A stretch of 64,000 bases of DNA from Mesostigma viride. Taxonomy: Eukaryota; Streptophyta; Mesostigmatophyceae; Mesostigmatales; Mesostigmataceae. Both the position numbers and the translations under genes were made by a program. Shown one piece after another: positions 1-14,400 of this stretch. The stretch spans positions 3,863,919-3,927,918 of the forward strand of contig RPFO01000448.1 of NCBI GenBank assembly GCA_009746045.1, in the 5' to 3' direction. The notes under the pieces are model-generated. The model ran no database searches. It had not been told where the DNA came from and saw only the letters and a program-made list of their open reading frames with translations. How positions within the stretch are numbered: the stretch's first letter is position 1; each line of letters begins with the position of its first letter.

Positions 1-1529
1 ACGACAAGCCCAGCCCGCTCCAGCTTTTTCATGATCTAATGGGCCGTAATCAGGTATTCACCATTATGCCTCACGGCGACATGACTCAGGTCCACTGGCT
101 TCCCTGGTCTAATAACGCGCCCTATTAGCCTTTCACCTGTCACCTCCACACGTGTGTGTGCCCACCTTTAATTAGGATTCGCTGATACTCATTTCCCCTC
201 TCACCTCTTTGGTCCATAATTGGCTAATAAAAATATACCCATTTCCCCGAAATAATGTAGCGGCTCGCAGGCTCTTCTACTGTAAGAGTTCCCGCGCTGT
301 TTTTCTGGCGGGTCTTTCGCGCCCATACAGCACTGTATCACGGTCCGGACGCGAGCAAAATATTTATGAAAAGTGAACGTCTTCCTAGTTGCTACGACGC
401 CGCTTTAATCCAGGCGAGCACATATTGGTGGACGCCCAAAGTAATTGCAAGGACGCACTCGAGCGTAAGATTGACCTGAATGCTGCCGGCGTTGGCGGGA
501 TCGATAAAATGTTTTGATGGAGTGGGTTGCGGAGAAGGACGCCAATTTTGCCCATTTACATTGCCTGCATCAATGCAGCAAGAAGTGAGCATTGCTTGGC
601 TTGCAGAGGAATGCTTGTTGCAAATGCTGGGCGAAGGGGGCCAGCGGAACAAATTATGGAGCGAGGCCGGTGGTAACTGTCGATTTTACACAGCAAAGTG
701 ATGGTAGAAATGGACGTAAGTCCATGACGTAGGGAGGGACTGTAGCTATTACGGTGATAATATTGCCGCTCATGCAATCGTAGAATACGGTTGGCAGGAT
801 ACATTTTGTGTCAGCAATGTGTCGACACGATGGTCATGTAATAGCAACTTCCTTAGCCCCTATGTTTTCTTACGACTCCGTGGTCAGCAGATGAGACGCG
901 ACGGTCAGTTATAAAGTAAATGGATGACCCTACCTAGCCAGGCAACCTGGGGACTTCCGCCCAGAGGAGTATTGTGTGCTTTGCCCCCTGGCTAGCGTCA
1001 GATGCCTCGGAGGCAACCAGCGTTTCCTGTCAAATTTGCATGCATCCCAATTACCTACCACCAGCCAGGCTGGATGTAACTGTGGGGGCCGCGGATTCTT
1101 TCCAGGCCATAATTGGCCCCCGTCTGACCGCGCCGAGTGGACCGCCTACCTGGGAGTCTCCAAGTGAGCGTTCCTCCGACCGTTTGCCTTGGGGAGACCC
1201 TAGGCATGAAGGACGCAGTAGTACCCTGAACAACCCAGGAGCCATGGCCTCCAGCCCTCCAGGGCCATGGCCACTTCCACAGCTCCAACCCTGCCCAGCC
1301 AACGTGCCTCCTCGTGGCGTGCAGGCATACCTAGAGGCCGCGATGGCCCCTGGGAGTGACGTGGTACGGAATCCTTGGCCATGAGCTTGTTGTGGTATAC
1401 GGGGCTTACGTTGCCAAACCATTGCACCACAGGGTATATCCTTGGTATGATATGGTACAGCATGGCATGCAATGACCATCGCGCGGGGGTCCTGGCCGCC
1501 ACGTCGCATGCCCTTGATCTATAGTTGTT

Positions 1530-1670
1530 GATTGGTTGCGTGCCCTTGACTAGCACCTGTTGTTTGGTTGCGTGCCCTTGCTGGGTCGCATGCCTTTGGT
1601 TGGTCGCATGCCCTCCACCGTGGGGAATGGGCTTGATTGGTCCCACGCCCTTGATTGGTTGCATGGCCAT
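1530..1670. repeat. Degenerate short tandem repeat
   Basis: The motif TTGGTYGCRTGCCCTT and close variants recur about seven times with 15-40 bp spacing. There is no coding signal. Confidence 0.6.
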
Positions 1671-2050
1671 GATGCAAAGCCCTAAAGCACTGCCACGATA
1701 CGCAGGCACGGACGGCCGCGCATGGATCGGGATGCGGAACTGAGCAAATATGCAGATCTATGCGGATCTATGAAAATTATTTCCCGTCAAACACCAGCCT
1801 TCATGGCTTACCCCTGACGATCGCATGCCCCATTCCGCACTTGGGGAAGAAAAAGGAAAAGAAATAGGAAAAGGGAAGCCCCTTCTTCTGTCACGCCTAT
1901 TCCTGGACATATGTTTTATTCATACCCCCAAAACCTGCTTTCAAGAATGCCACATATCGCAGGTCGTATCTTTTTATCCTTAAATCGTCTCATCTCATGC
2001 ACCCCCCAAGAAGCCCCCCCCCCCAACAAACCCCCCCTTACCCTTTTCAT

Positions 2051-2071
2051 CCCCCCCCCCCCCCCCCCCCC
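2051..2071. repeat. Poly-C tract (about 21 C)
   Basis: An uninterrupted C run lies in the upstream region. Similar C runs occur at about 5369-5387, 9417-9430 and 21961-21970. They are likely length-polymorphic and prone to sequencing error. Confidence 0.8.
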
Positions 2072-2391
2072 TCCCCCACTCACGGTGCATGCTTGCATAC
2101 CCGCACATGCCCGCGACAATGGCAAAGAAGTGGCAGGACGTGCTTACTCTGACAGGGTGCCTGCTTGCATCCCTGTGAGCCATGTCGCCATGTGTCACAC
2201 ACCTCTCCCGCCATTGGCCCTCCCTTGCCATAAGATATTTGCAATTGGTTACTAATCAAAGTCCCTGCTCTTTTCCAATCTGGCACCTGCCCCTCCCGGC
2301 CCCCCCTCTGCTCCCTCCTGCTCCCCCCAACCACCCAACCCGCCGCCAACACCATCACCTCTGCCACCACCACTGCGGCCACCACCACCAG

Positions 2392-2447
2392 GGTCACCTC
2401 CAGAGGGTTGTCTCTGAGCTGCGTGTGGCGGTCCTGGCCGGCCGGCG
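2392..2447 (+). CDS. Coiled-coil gene, first supported exon
   Basis: This exon follows a CAG acceptor and ends at a GTGCGT donor. It encodes 18 codons plus 2 nt, a short amphipathic helix containing VVSELRVAVL. Its phase-2 end is completed by the first base of the exon at 2904, which is why I accept it despite its length. Confidence 0.55.
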
Positions 2448-5400
2448 GTGCGTCGGGGAGTAGTATAACAATGAGACGACCCGGTAGCATATTCATCCCG
2501 TGTGGTGATGCGGTGGGAAGAGCATATATTCATACTGGACGGTGGTGCCTTGGGGATAATATATATGCTGGATGGCGGCGCGGTGGGGATAGAATAGACA
2601 TACTGGATGGCACTGCGGTGGGAATAGAATAGTCTGGACAGGCATTGTGCTGGGGGTTGTACTCTTTCTTTGGGGGGGGAGGGAGTCTGTTGTATGTTTG
2701 CCTGTGTGATGGCTTTGTTCACGATCCTTGAATTGATTGCGGTTATGTTTGTGATGACTGCAAAGGCCTTCCTTAATTTATTTATTCTTTTCAGCATCCT
2801 TGCTATTTCCTATCCACGCCATCTCTGATCATGGCTAACCCCTATTCTTATCATCTCCTGTCCTTGCTATCTCCTATCTCACTGTCCCGATCGCTCCCGC
2901 CAGGGGGGAGGAGAACGCACTGGCGTCTGTCACCCTGTGGCAGCGGCGGCACCAGGAGGCCGAGCAACGGCTGCAGCAGTGCCTGGACCGTGTACGCCAG
3001 CTGGAGCAGGGGGAGGCTCTGGGTGCGTATTGTGCCCTTGAGAGTTGACTATGAGCTTAACATGAGCTCTATAATTAATTTATAAGCAGAAACACCTTGC
3101 GTGGTACCTATACTACTCCCCTATTTTCCCACACAGCTTGTGGTACTTGTACCCCACCTCTTCCCTATTCTTCCAAACACCTTGTATGTGGCACTTAAAT
3201 CCATCTTCTTGCCCCCTCCATTCCCTCCTCTTCTGCCCCCCTCTTCTCTCCCCCCCCTTTTGCCCCCCTCTTCTCCCCCCCCCCTTCCCTCCCTTCTTCT
3301 GCCCCCCTCCTCTCCCCTACCACCCCCCAGCCTCGGGCCGGCTGCACGACGGCTCGCTGGACCTTCTGCGGGGCCAGGCGCTGGCAGCTGTCACCGAGCA
3401 GGTGGCCCGGGAGGGTGCGCGCGTGGCACATGCTGAGTCAGCGCTGCGAGCGATGGAGGGACTGCTGGAGCAGGTGCAGGGGTGGGGCTTTGCTTGTCGC
3501 AGGGTTGCCTGGTGTGGACTTGCCTCATGCAGGCTCACCTGATGCGGGCTCGCCTAAACCCTAACCCTTCAACCATAAACCATAAGAAACAGTCAGGCTC
3601 ACCTGACGTGGGCTCGCTTCATGTGGACTTCGAGCGGGAACTGGTGGCGGTCAGGAGGCAGTGGGGGGACAGTGAACGTTTGTACTGGAGGGGGTGGGGG
3701 ACCTAAGGGGTGGGGTGGAGTGGCTGGAAAGGCAAGGGGAGACGGGGGGGTGGTTTTGAGGCAGGGAGTGGCTGTTGGCGGCTATTGGGAGGTGACGGCA
3801 GGGTGTAATTGAAGGCCGGGTGTTATTGACTTGATCGTGTACCCGGTGGCATGTTGTGGGGGAGCAGGGTCAGCCCTGAACCCTAAACCATAAACACTTA
3901 ACAGATGGATGGGCGAACAGGGTCAACGTGGGTGCAGTCTGCGACCGGGGCAATACCAGATGGCAGTGTTGGAGTGATGAGTGAAAAAGCAGCGTGATCT
4001 GATGAGCGTCTCGCAGCTTTTATGTGCGATCTTAGCTGATGGTACATGGTAATCCACACATATTTCTAGTAACAACGTTGTTTTGTAAGCATTAGATATT
4101 TGTAGTGACAGCGTCCTCTTGTAAGCATTAGAGTTTTCTAGTAACAGCGTCCTCTTGTAAACATTATATATTTCTAAACATCTCTTGTAAACATTATATA
4201 TATTTCTAGTAACAGCGTCCTCTTGTCATCATATATTTCTAGTAACAGCGTCCTCTTGTCATCATATATTTCTAGTAACAGCGTCCTCTTGTAAACATCA
4301 TGTATTTCTAGTAACAATGTTCTTTTGTAAACATTAGATATGTCTAGTAACAGCGTCCTCTTGTAAACTCGATTTTTCTAGTAACAGCGTCCTCTCCAGC
4401 GGTGCATGTTTGTGGCGCCGCACAGGCACAGGCGCAAGCAGAAGCGGCAAAAACATTGATTCCCGGGTGCAAGCAGAAGTGGTGAAAGTTTTACTAACAG
4501 TCCGCCCTTTCCCATGTCACGCATCGGTCGTGGCGCCACACAGGCGCGGGCGCAAGCAGAAGCGCAGGCGGCTGCCCACGAGGAGGAGCGCGACCGTCTG
4601 GCACTGGAGACGGCGCAGTGCCGGCTGCTGCTGCAGGGTGCGCGCAGGGACGTGGCGACCTTGGAGAGGGAAAAGGAGGAGATGGTGGGTGAAGTTGAGG
4701 AAGAGATTTTGGTGAATTGAAGGACGGCTTTGTTGGTGAAGATGAAGGCAAGCACGGGTGCAGCGCATAGGTGGCGTCCTCAAGCCTGTCACCCTTGCCA
4801 TCTATCCTTGTGCATTTTCTTGTACCAAAATGCGGTTGATGGCAGGTCGTTAAAGGAAAATTGCGTTTGTATACAATCATATCAAGGTGACAACAATATG
4901 CTCACATCCGCCAAACATGGATAATCGTGCCGGCGTTGCCTGTGGTGGATAGGCGTCTTGAGGGCATGGAGGTGGGAGTAGCAACTTTTCTCGTTCTCAT
5001 GACCCCCTGTCACACATACCCTCATGCACAGATTATCGGGACACACTGGTTATCTGAACCGCCATCCTCAGGCTACTTCTTCATGCACCGCATACCCATG
5101 GAGGCGGCGGCTTCCATAAAGTGCGGCTGCTGCTAGAGCGTTGTTCGCTGTACATTAAAAAATCACAGGCCGCTCATGCCTCACGTTTATCAATCAGACA
5201 ACCAGCGCAGGCCAGAATTTTATGACCACGCCATGATCCGCCTACTAGGCGGAGCGGATCCCGTTTCAAACATAGGGAGCTTAGTTGGAAGCTATGGATG
5301 TCACGTACCATCCTATTGCATGCTGGAGTAAGCTGGAAACCCAACATGCATATGTACTGGGACTCTGTCCCCCCCCCCCCCCCCCCCGCTCCCCCCGCGC

Positions 5401-8400
5401 CCTTTCCTCTGTCATCATCTTGTCCACAATATGGAACAGGGCTACAAAAAAACAGAGATATCCCACCCCTCGATCCTATCCTAATGATTTTGGGTTATAG
5501 GAGTGCAAAACTGTAGGCTTGCTAGTTTCAGGGAAAGCATGGTAGTGCCCCTTGGAGCCTGGACCGGACACTCTTTTTTGTCGGTGCCCTTTTTCTGTAT
5601 TTAGTGCCCAACTATCTGTTCTGTTAGTTTATGTCATCTCTGATAGTTGCTGCCGTGATTGCATCCATCCTGTGTCACCTCCCCTGCCCTTCCCTGTGGC
5701 TTCATGCAGGCCACGAGGCATGAGGGCCAGCTGCAGGCGGTCAAGGCGGCCCTGGAGGCAGCCGCGGCGGATGCCAGCAGTGCCAAGGAACAAGGGCAGA
5801 AGCTCAAGGTACCGCCCTTGCGATGGGGTGTACGTAGCTGAAGCGCAAGCAGAGGTGTTATGGATGGGGTGTATGTAGACAAAGCTCAAAGTATGGCTGG
5901 GGGATGGACTGTATTTTATGAATTCATGTACACATATGCGTGCATGTACACATCAATAACCACACGCTGTGTCCTGTGTAATTATTCTACTATTCTATGT
6001 AACTATTCTACTAGTAGTATGTAACTACTGCATATACACTACCTGCAGTAGATGGAGTGAGCTTGTACACATGGTGCTATAGATGAAGCCAAATGGGTTG
6101 TAAGCACAGGTGTGCGAGCAAATGGTACTTTTTCCCCGGTTCTCAGAGGTGGGAATTCAAACCCTTTTTAATTGTACTACACCAATTAATTGTACTACAC
6201 CAATTTTACCCCGACTAGGATGTGCCGAACTCTCAAACTCTCAAATTCTCAAAATTCTCACTTCATTCACGCCGGCGGACTACCTGCGGACTGCTTGACG
6301 CGGAGTCGCCGGGCTTCAAGTTCTGTAACTTACCAAACTCACCGCAAGAGGCCGCCGCGCTTTTTTGTACTTATTTTGGTACATGGCTTGCGTTGGGTTC
6401 ATCGACGAGCATCGACGGTGCCATCCGACGGCGGAGAATAAGTTCGCCACAGCACAGCGCGACGCAATGGCTCTTTTCCATGTACAACGTGAGATGCAAA
6501 GTCCGCAACGCTGACCGAAATTCCGTCCAACACCATCGTACAGTACTACCAGTCAACCTCAGCCCCCGCCCTCTGAGAATTTGAGAATTGAGAACTCTGG
6601 AGCCCCCGCCCTGAACGTCAGATCCAAAATCCGCTTGCCAGACCGGGAACTCCGTCCAATACCGTAGTGCATTGAAATTGGAACATAAATCCTTCTTTCC
6701 GTCACCCTCGATATGTTTTCGTACAATACTACAAATTCACGCCAATAGAAATTCACGTCCGAACATATATCTCGATAGAGCCATGCCTCTTATTTAATTT
6801 CAAGGTACCTCTTAATTAATCTCGGCCCCCGCCCTCTGAGAATTCGAGAATTGAGAACTCTGGAGCCAATTTTACCCCGACTATTTCATAATGCCCATAT
6901 GTATATATACTTTCTCAGTGGTGGCATTTAAGACTTGTCCATTATACATAACACCCGTTTGTAGTTGAAGCAAGTTTGTGGACAAAACGGTGTGCGGTAT
7001 CTCATCCTATGCCTTGCTGCGCCCTGAGCCTTGCTGCGCCTTGTGTTCTATTGCTGGCGTCCTTGCGGGCATCGTTCCCGCCGGCATCATTCCCCAGGCC
7101 GAGTTGAAAGAGCTCAAGTTTTCGGCCATGGAGCACGAGCAGCAGCTCGAGCGTGCGCAAGCAGCCACCGCCCGGTGGCAGGCAGCCACCAGCGAGGCCG
7201 AGCAGGCCGCGGCGGCGGCGGCACTGCACGTGGAGTGGCTCGAGCGGAGGGTGCGTGGCGGGTCACTATACCGACAGCGTGTTGTTTGTCACTTTGCAAA
7301 TAGCTTAAGTGTGCAACGCAAATATTGTGTCCAGCTAGAGCATGCAGCATGCAAGGTCTAATGCTGCATGTGAGTGGGCTAGCGCTGCATGTAACTGGAC
7401 GCATGCAGCATGTAATGGGCCAGATGTGGGTTGCAACTAGATGCTTCCGGTATGCCCATTTAATTAACATTATATTTGAACAATACGTATAGGGACTATG
7501 CGTAACATTTAAATAACGTAGTTCCGCACGCCCGCGAATCGTGAGGGTGTTAAACACGAATCGCATACGTGGCCGAGGGCTCCAACGTAAGCTAACCTGG
7601 GTCCATGTTTCCAAAGGTACCATCACCTCCCGCGCTATTAATCTTCGGTCATGGATATTTCTGGGTTTTGATTTTCGTTTCTCGTTCCCATCATTTTATT
7701 GTGTGTGTCCGTGCGTGTCTGTGCATGGGCGTGTGTCTGTGCGTGTGTATATGTGTCTGTGTGTGTGCATGTGTGTGTGATTGTGTGAGTGCGTGTGCGT
7801 GTGCGTGTGCGTGTGCGTGTGCGTGTGCGTGTGCGTGTGCGTGTGCGTGTGCGTGTGCGTGTGCGTGTGCGTGTGCGTGTGCGTGTGCGTGTGCGTGTGC
7901 GTGTGCGTGTGCGTGTGCGTGTGCGTGTGCGTGTGCGTGTGCGTGTGCGTGTGCGTGTGCGTGTGCGTGTGCGTGTGCGTGTGCGTGTGCGTGTGCGTGT
8001 GCGTGTGCGTGTGCGTGTGCGTGTGCGTGTGCGTGTGCGTGTGCGTGTGCGTGTGCGTGTGCGTGTGCGTGTGCGTGTGCGTGTGCGTGTGCGTGTGCGT
8101 GTGCGTGTGCGTGTGCGTGTGCGTGTGCGTGTGCGTGTGCGTGTGCGTGTGCGTGTGCGTGTGCGTGTGCGTGTGCGTGTCTGTGCATGGGCGTGTGTCT
8201 GTGCGTGTGTATATGTGTCTGTGTGTGTGCATGTGTGTGTGATTGTGTGAGTGCGTGTGCGTGTGCGTGTGCGTGTGCGTGTGCGTGTGCGTGTGCTTGT
8301 GCGTGTGCGTGTGCGTGTGCGTGTGCGTGTGCGTGTGCGTGTGCGTGTGCGTGTGCGTGTGCGTGTGCTTGTGCGTGTGCGTGTGCGTGTGCGTGTGCGT

Positions 8401-11400
8401 GTGCGTGTGCGTGTGCGTGTGCGTGTGTCTGCGCATGTCTGCGCATGTCTATGTGTGTCTGTGTGTGTAAGTGTGCCCGTGTGCATGGCTGTGTTTTCGT
8501 AGCCCAGCATCATGCATTGCAACCTCTGTTCTCTGGCTCATTGTTTTGCTTCAAAGCGACGATCTTTACTGCCTCACCCGCCTCCCTCTTTTGCCGTGTT
8601 TCCTTCTCCCTGACTGTCTCCTTGCCCTGCAACCTAGCAATGTAGTTGCCCTGGCAGACTACTCAAGGAAGTTCCAATTCTCTCTCCTCTTTCTTTCTTC
8701 CTCTCTCACTCTCAGTTTCGCTCTGCATCCTTCCCTGTCTTGTTGCCTCGTCGCTGCTTATGCCTTTTTTTTTGGGGGGGGGGGCCGCGTCGCCAGCTTC
8801 AAGAGATGGAGTCGCAAGACGTGGCCGCGATGGCCTCCCACTACGGTGCCGAGCTGGCCAGGGTGGGTAGCGTAGTCCCTATTTTTATGATATATAGCCC
8901 CTATTTGTTATTTGGATTTCAGAGTATAAACTGTTTCTGCTCTCACCTTCTACCATGGCGCCGAGCTGGTCAGGGTAGGTAGTGAAATGGATAGCCCCCG
9001 TGTGTTGTTTAGACTTTGGATTAGAAAATATTTCTGCTCTAGCCTTCCAACGCTTAGTCAAGCTGGCCAGGGGTGGTGGCAACCCTGCTATATGTATGAA
9101 TAAATGATGATACTGTATATAGGTTGTCTTTATGTTCTATATAAGCATTCGTTATTAGTCAATTTGTAGGTAATCCTCGCATTGGCGTTGAGGACAAGCC
9201 GTTGTGCATATTCTCAAGTACCCGGTGATAACAGTCACAGGGTTCGTGGCCATCCTTTGCTCCAATATTGTGCCGGTCTTGTCGATCATCAAGGCCTGCC
9301 TGTCAAGGTTCAAAAAGGTAAAGGAGCCTCGCCTCTGTAGAGGCCATGAATCATACTCGTGTTCTGCGATGTGGGCGCCCTGCAACCATGCCACCGAATT
9401 TCGATAATTGGAATCTCCCCCCCCCCCCCCGCCTGGGCCCCTTTATGCTGACATGGCATCCCCGCATGTTGCACCATGCAGGTGCGGGAGGCAGCTGACA
9501 ATGACATCCGACGGCTGCAGTCGCTCTTGGTACGGCACAATCCCATGAATACCATGTACACTTTACCGTATAATGCATTGCGCTTGCTGTATACGTTTCA
9601 CGACATATGCTTTCCCGTATGTCGATCTGATTATTGTTTGTTTTAGTACTGCTAATTTCAGTTTGTCGTAGTTTTGTTGTCGTAGTTATGATTTATATTT
9701 AATGCTGACATCGGGTGCTGTTATCTCGCTTTGCATGATATATCCTCGCCGTATAGTTTGCAATACGTACATGTATAGTGTACCCTCACTCGCACGGTGG
9801 CTGATGTGTTATTTAGCCGCGTCCGGGCCGACTTTGTTGCGACCCAGGCGGTGTAGGTCACTTCCCCGGCCTGGTGGGCCGGCCGCAGAGGTGTTGCTGC
9901 GTGTCGTAGTTTGGTGTTGTCGTTAGTTGCACTTTGTGCTGCCAGGCTTGATCCTTGCATGCATGCCCGTGTCGGATTCTTACTATTGTCTTGAGGGTTC
10001 TTCTTGTCGGGGTTTAATTTCCTTCTGCTGGGCGCCATTCTCACCTCCATAATTTATCATTCTCAATGAACATATATAGTGTACATACATATACATGATC
10101 AGAATACATATACAGTATAGTGTGAAGTACATGAGGCTACTTCCTGTTGGTAGGATACCCTGTTGCTCATACCCGGGTCTAATGCGGTGTTATATGTGCT
10201 GCATGTGTCGTTTGCTGCTGGAAAACTGCTCAAACAAAGAGAAATGCAGATTGCTGATAATGTCAAAGAGATAACCAGCGCAGGCCAGAAATGTCACTGT
10301 GTGAGGTCCACGCGCATTTGGGCACGCGTTACATATTGGTTTGCGCACTGTGCTAGATATCGTTCACAGTTAATAGTAGTAATAATATTGATAGTAATAA
10401 TATTAAACCAGTCCGCTACACTGAGCAATCTTCCGTTGGTGGCTATGTCCAGCCGCGGTTGGGCCATCAACCAGGTCCATGAATAACAACCACTGCACTT
10501 TGGTGGCTGTGTCTAGTTAGCCAGTCACCTACACTGAGCAATCTTCCATTGATGGCTATGTCCATCCGTGGTTGGGCCATCAACCAGGTCCATGAATAAC
10601 AACCACTGCACTTTGGTGGCTATGTCTAGCGACGGTTTGGCCATCAACCAGGTCCATGAATAACAACCACTGCACTTTGGTGGCTATGTCTAGCGACGGT
10701 TTGGCCATCAACCAGGTCCATTAATAACAACCGCTACACTTGTATGTCCACATGCAGCGCCCAATATCTCGCTGCTTGACGCCTGATTCCACATCAGTAT
10801 CCCCGTCCCCCATTCCACTCTGCCCCCTAGTTCCTTCTATTCCACTCTTCTTCTATTTTTGGGGCCCATCCACCTGTTGCAGAGAGCCGGTTCCTTTCGA
10901 TTACAAACATCCTTTTGACTCCAAACAAGAAGCACTTATTGTGGGCCTGCCTTGACCCCTCCCTCATGGCGCCGTGTCCATATCCCTGCACGCAGTTCCA
11001 TGTCTGGATTTAGGGCTTTCGTTTTAGGTAACAACAAGTTGAGCTTTACTTCTCTGCGGAATCATGAGAATCCGCGGAATCTTTAAGCTTAACATGAATA
11101 GTAGTGTAACTACTTCGTAGTACTGATTATAGGCTTTACACCAAATTTTTTCGCTCATGTTGGGCAGGTTGGCCTATCGGATCATGCATTTGACCGGCCT
11201 ATTGGCATACCGTACTGCTCCTGTGGGGATGACTTGGAACGCAGGCGGCCGAGGCGGAATCCACCGAAGCCGTGCGCCGACAGGAGGCCGCCAGCTCGTC
11301 GCGCCTGAGACAGGTGGAGCTAGACCTGGCATCCGCACGCCAGGAGCTGGACGCCTCGCGCCGTGCGGTGGAAGAGCTCCGCGCCCAGGTGCGCCGGCGA

Positions 11401-14400
11401 GAGCCCCTGATCGCGCCAGGTGGCACCAGGGACGACCCCCAGGGTGGGCGTGGTTTGGGGGCGGGACGGGCGCCCGGCCCGCATGGCGGCAGTGATGTGG
11501 TCACAGGGGGTAGGGATGACTCCCACAGTCGACCAACGGCCAATACGGGTGGTACGTTCGATGACCATGGTCTTGACAGTAACAATGGTTACAGCCAGGC
11601 AAGTAACGTGGCATCCGATGCCAGCCCAGCAGGGACCGCGCTGGCTCTCCCGTCGGAGGCATGTTGCCCGGTCTGCCGCTCCCTGCTCGTGTTCGACGAG
11701 CGAGGCGGTGACTGGAGGCCGGTGGGGGTGCCCGGGTGGCCCCAGGGGGAGGGCCCCAGGGTGGGGCACAGCCTGCAGGAGGAGAACACGGGGAGTTGGG
11801 GCCTGTTCCCCGACCATGCCTCGTGGCGTGCTAAACCTGGCGCACGGGCGCTGGGTCGGGGGCTATCGCCATCATCCGCGCAGGAGAACGGGATGCCCTC
11901 GCGCAGCCTGGGGACAAGGAGCCTGGGGGGAGGCAATGGGGATGGGCAAGAGCGGGAAGAAGTGCGGGCGCTGGAGGAGGCGCTCTCGGTGGAGCGTGCG
12001 CAAGCAGCCAACTTGAGGGCGCGCCTGGGGCTCGCCGAAGGACAGCTGGCTGTGCTGCACTCCCAGGGTGGCGGCTACCCCCCTGGGCGTGGGTTCGAGG
12101 ATGGCCTGGATGCGACCGGTGGTGAGGGGGTGGAGCCGTTGTCAATCCGTCCAGGGGGCGAGGGAACGGGGCATGACCATGATGATGACAGGGCCGGGGA
12201 ATCGATGGGTCATGGCCAAGGGAAAGCGCGAGGGAAAGGGGCGGTGGGTGGGCGGAAGAGGGGTGGCAGGGACCGTGTGCGCAGGGACCTGAGCGAGGAC
12301 TTGCTGGCGGCATCCCCTAGGGCTGCCCGCCGTAACGCAGCGCTGGGTATTGGGGGTGGGGGCGGGGGCGACTCGGGGGAGGGGAGTGGGGGCGACTCCG
12401 GTGGGGAGGGTGACGAGAGACAAGGGGGCGTTGGCAGTGGTATTTATGGGGCGTGGGGAGGGAAGGGGTCGCGGGTGGGGGGTGGGGGGTTGGGGGAGCG
12501 GGCAGAGGGAGGGGGGGATCGGGCGGGGGAAGCAGTGACGGCGGACGGTGGCAAGCCGTGGGAGCGCCTGCTGGAGGCAGCCAGGGACGAGATCTCCAAG
12601 CTCAAGGAGGTGGGTGGGTCCAGCAAGGAATATTGCAGCTCATGAGATGGGTTGTCGTTGAGTGGAGATGGGTTGTCGTTGAGTGGCTGATATCCAAGCT
12701 CAAAAGTGTAGGTTGCTTTTATTTGGGATATCTTGGCTGAGCTCACGGAGGTTGGTTGTCTTTGGGAGAAGTTTCCACGCTCATGGAGGTGGGTTGTGGT
12801 TGTGAGGGATACGTTAGCTTTCAGGGTTGTTCGTGTGCGGAACGAAGGTGGGATGGTCTTGTGGGGGCTCTCTAAGTGCAACAAGGGGCGGCAAGTCTGC
12901 CTGTTGTCTGCCAGCGTCTGCCTAGCCTCTGTCTAATGCCTTCCTGATCTCTGCCGAAGGTCTGGCTTTACGTCTTGGCAGTAGGTTGTCACACACACCA
13001 TTTGGGCACACTGTCACCCACCCGCTTTGGGCATATCGGTCACTGTCACCCTCTGTGGGCGTGCTAGAACTTTTTTGGAGGGATCGCTGACCACCATCCG
13101 CGTCCTTCATAAATTATTATTAATTTATTAAATACTTTTATAGTAGCATTGATCTATTGTTTATTTCTGTGCTTTGTCCCTCTGCCCTCCCCAGGTGAAC
13201 GAGAAGCTTCTTTTGTCGCAGCGGAAGGACTCGGATGCCTCGCGTGCGGAGTGGCAAGTGGAGGCAGATACCCGATGGGAAGCCAAGGTGGGCCCCCTCC
13301 TGACGAGTGAGGACCGATAGAGGGGATGTGGCAGCAATTGTTAGAGTGGACGTGGCAGCAACCATGACCATATGCCCAGTGGGAGGCACAGGTTGGGGCA
13401 CTCAAAGGTTGGGTGGTGGGTGAGCATGGGGTGGCATAGGTAAGGCTCTCCACGACTGAGCATGGGTATGTTCTAGTCTACATTTTCTGAATGGGTATGT
13501 TTTAGTCTACGTGATTATTAATGGGTATGTTCTAGTCTACATGATTATCAGCGGGTATGTTCTCAACACGATCATGAATGGGTATGTTCTAGTCAACATG
13601 ATTATGATTGGGTATGTTTTAGTCTACATGATTATGAATGGGTATGTTCTATCCAACATGATTATGAATGGGTATGTTCTAGTCAACATGATTATGAATG
13701 GGTATGTTCTAGGCTACATGATTATGAATGGGTATGTTCTAGTCTACATGATTAGTAATGGGTTGTTATATATATGTATAAAAGTGGATGTTAAAGTTTT
13801 GGTGCTTATTAATGGGTATGGTGGGATTGGCCAGGCCCAGGGGTGTTGGTAAGTGTGCTGTGGGCAGGAGTGCAGGTGTTGTAGTATGTGTGCGGTTGGG
13901 CGGTTGGGGGGGGGGGTATGGGGTGCGAGGGTGTGGAAAGGCGCGGGGTAGGGTAAGTGGGGGCCATAGTTCTACCTACCTAGACCACTTGGTATTCCAT
14001 ATGGCTTTCTTGTCATTCTAAGTGACTTTCACCACTTTTGAGCCCTGGTGATCCTACGCTAGTCACAGGGCAAGCCCGTGTCTGATAGCGGATCACAGGG
14101 CAAGCAAATGCCTGATAGCGGAGCTGTGTTGCGTGATGGACTTGCACTAGGAACGTTTTACATGTACAATGGAGGCACATTCTTGAACTCACACGTCGAT
14201 CATTGCCCTCACACATCTATTGTTGAACTCACACATCAACTGTTGCACTAGCACATTTATCATTGAACTCACACATCTATTATTGAACTCACCCATCTAT
14301 TATTGAACTCACCCATCTATCATTGAACTCACCCATCTATCATTGAACTCACCCATCTATCATTGAACTCACCCATTAATTAGTGAACTCACCCATCTAT

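Larger units (their letters stand above)
1..2391. other. No supported gene; repeats and C tracts
   Basis: No open frame here shows recognisable domains or a convincing exon. The stretch contains a degenerate tandem repeat at about 1530-1670 and C-rich DNA around 2015-2080. It may include the promoter, the first exon or an early intron of the coiled-coil gene whose first exon I can support begins at 2392, because that exon starts in mid-protein. Confidence 0.5.

Noticed and set aside
578-669. Possible upstream exon of the coiled-coil gene (between CAG and GTGGTA)
   Set aside because: Would end in phase 1, which does not join the next supported exon at 2392 (phase 0).
974-1384. 136-codon ORF and its antisense partners
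   Set aside because: No domain, no splice context, and overlapping frames on both strands are equally open.
7605-8645. 346-codon and similar ORFs over the GTGTGC repeat
   Set aside because: The hexamer has no stop in most frames; alternating two-residue translation only.
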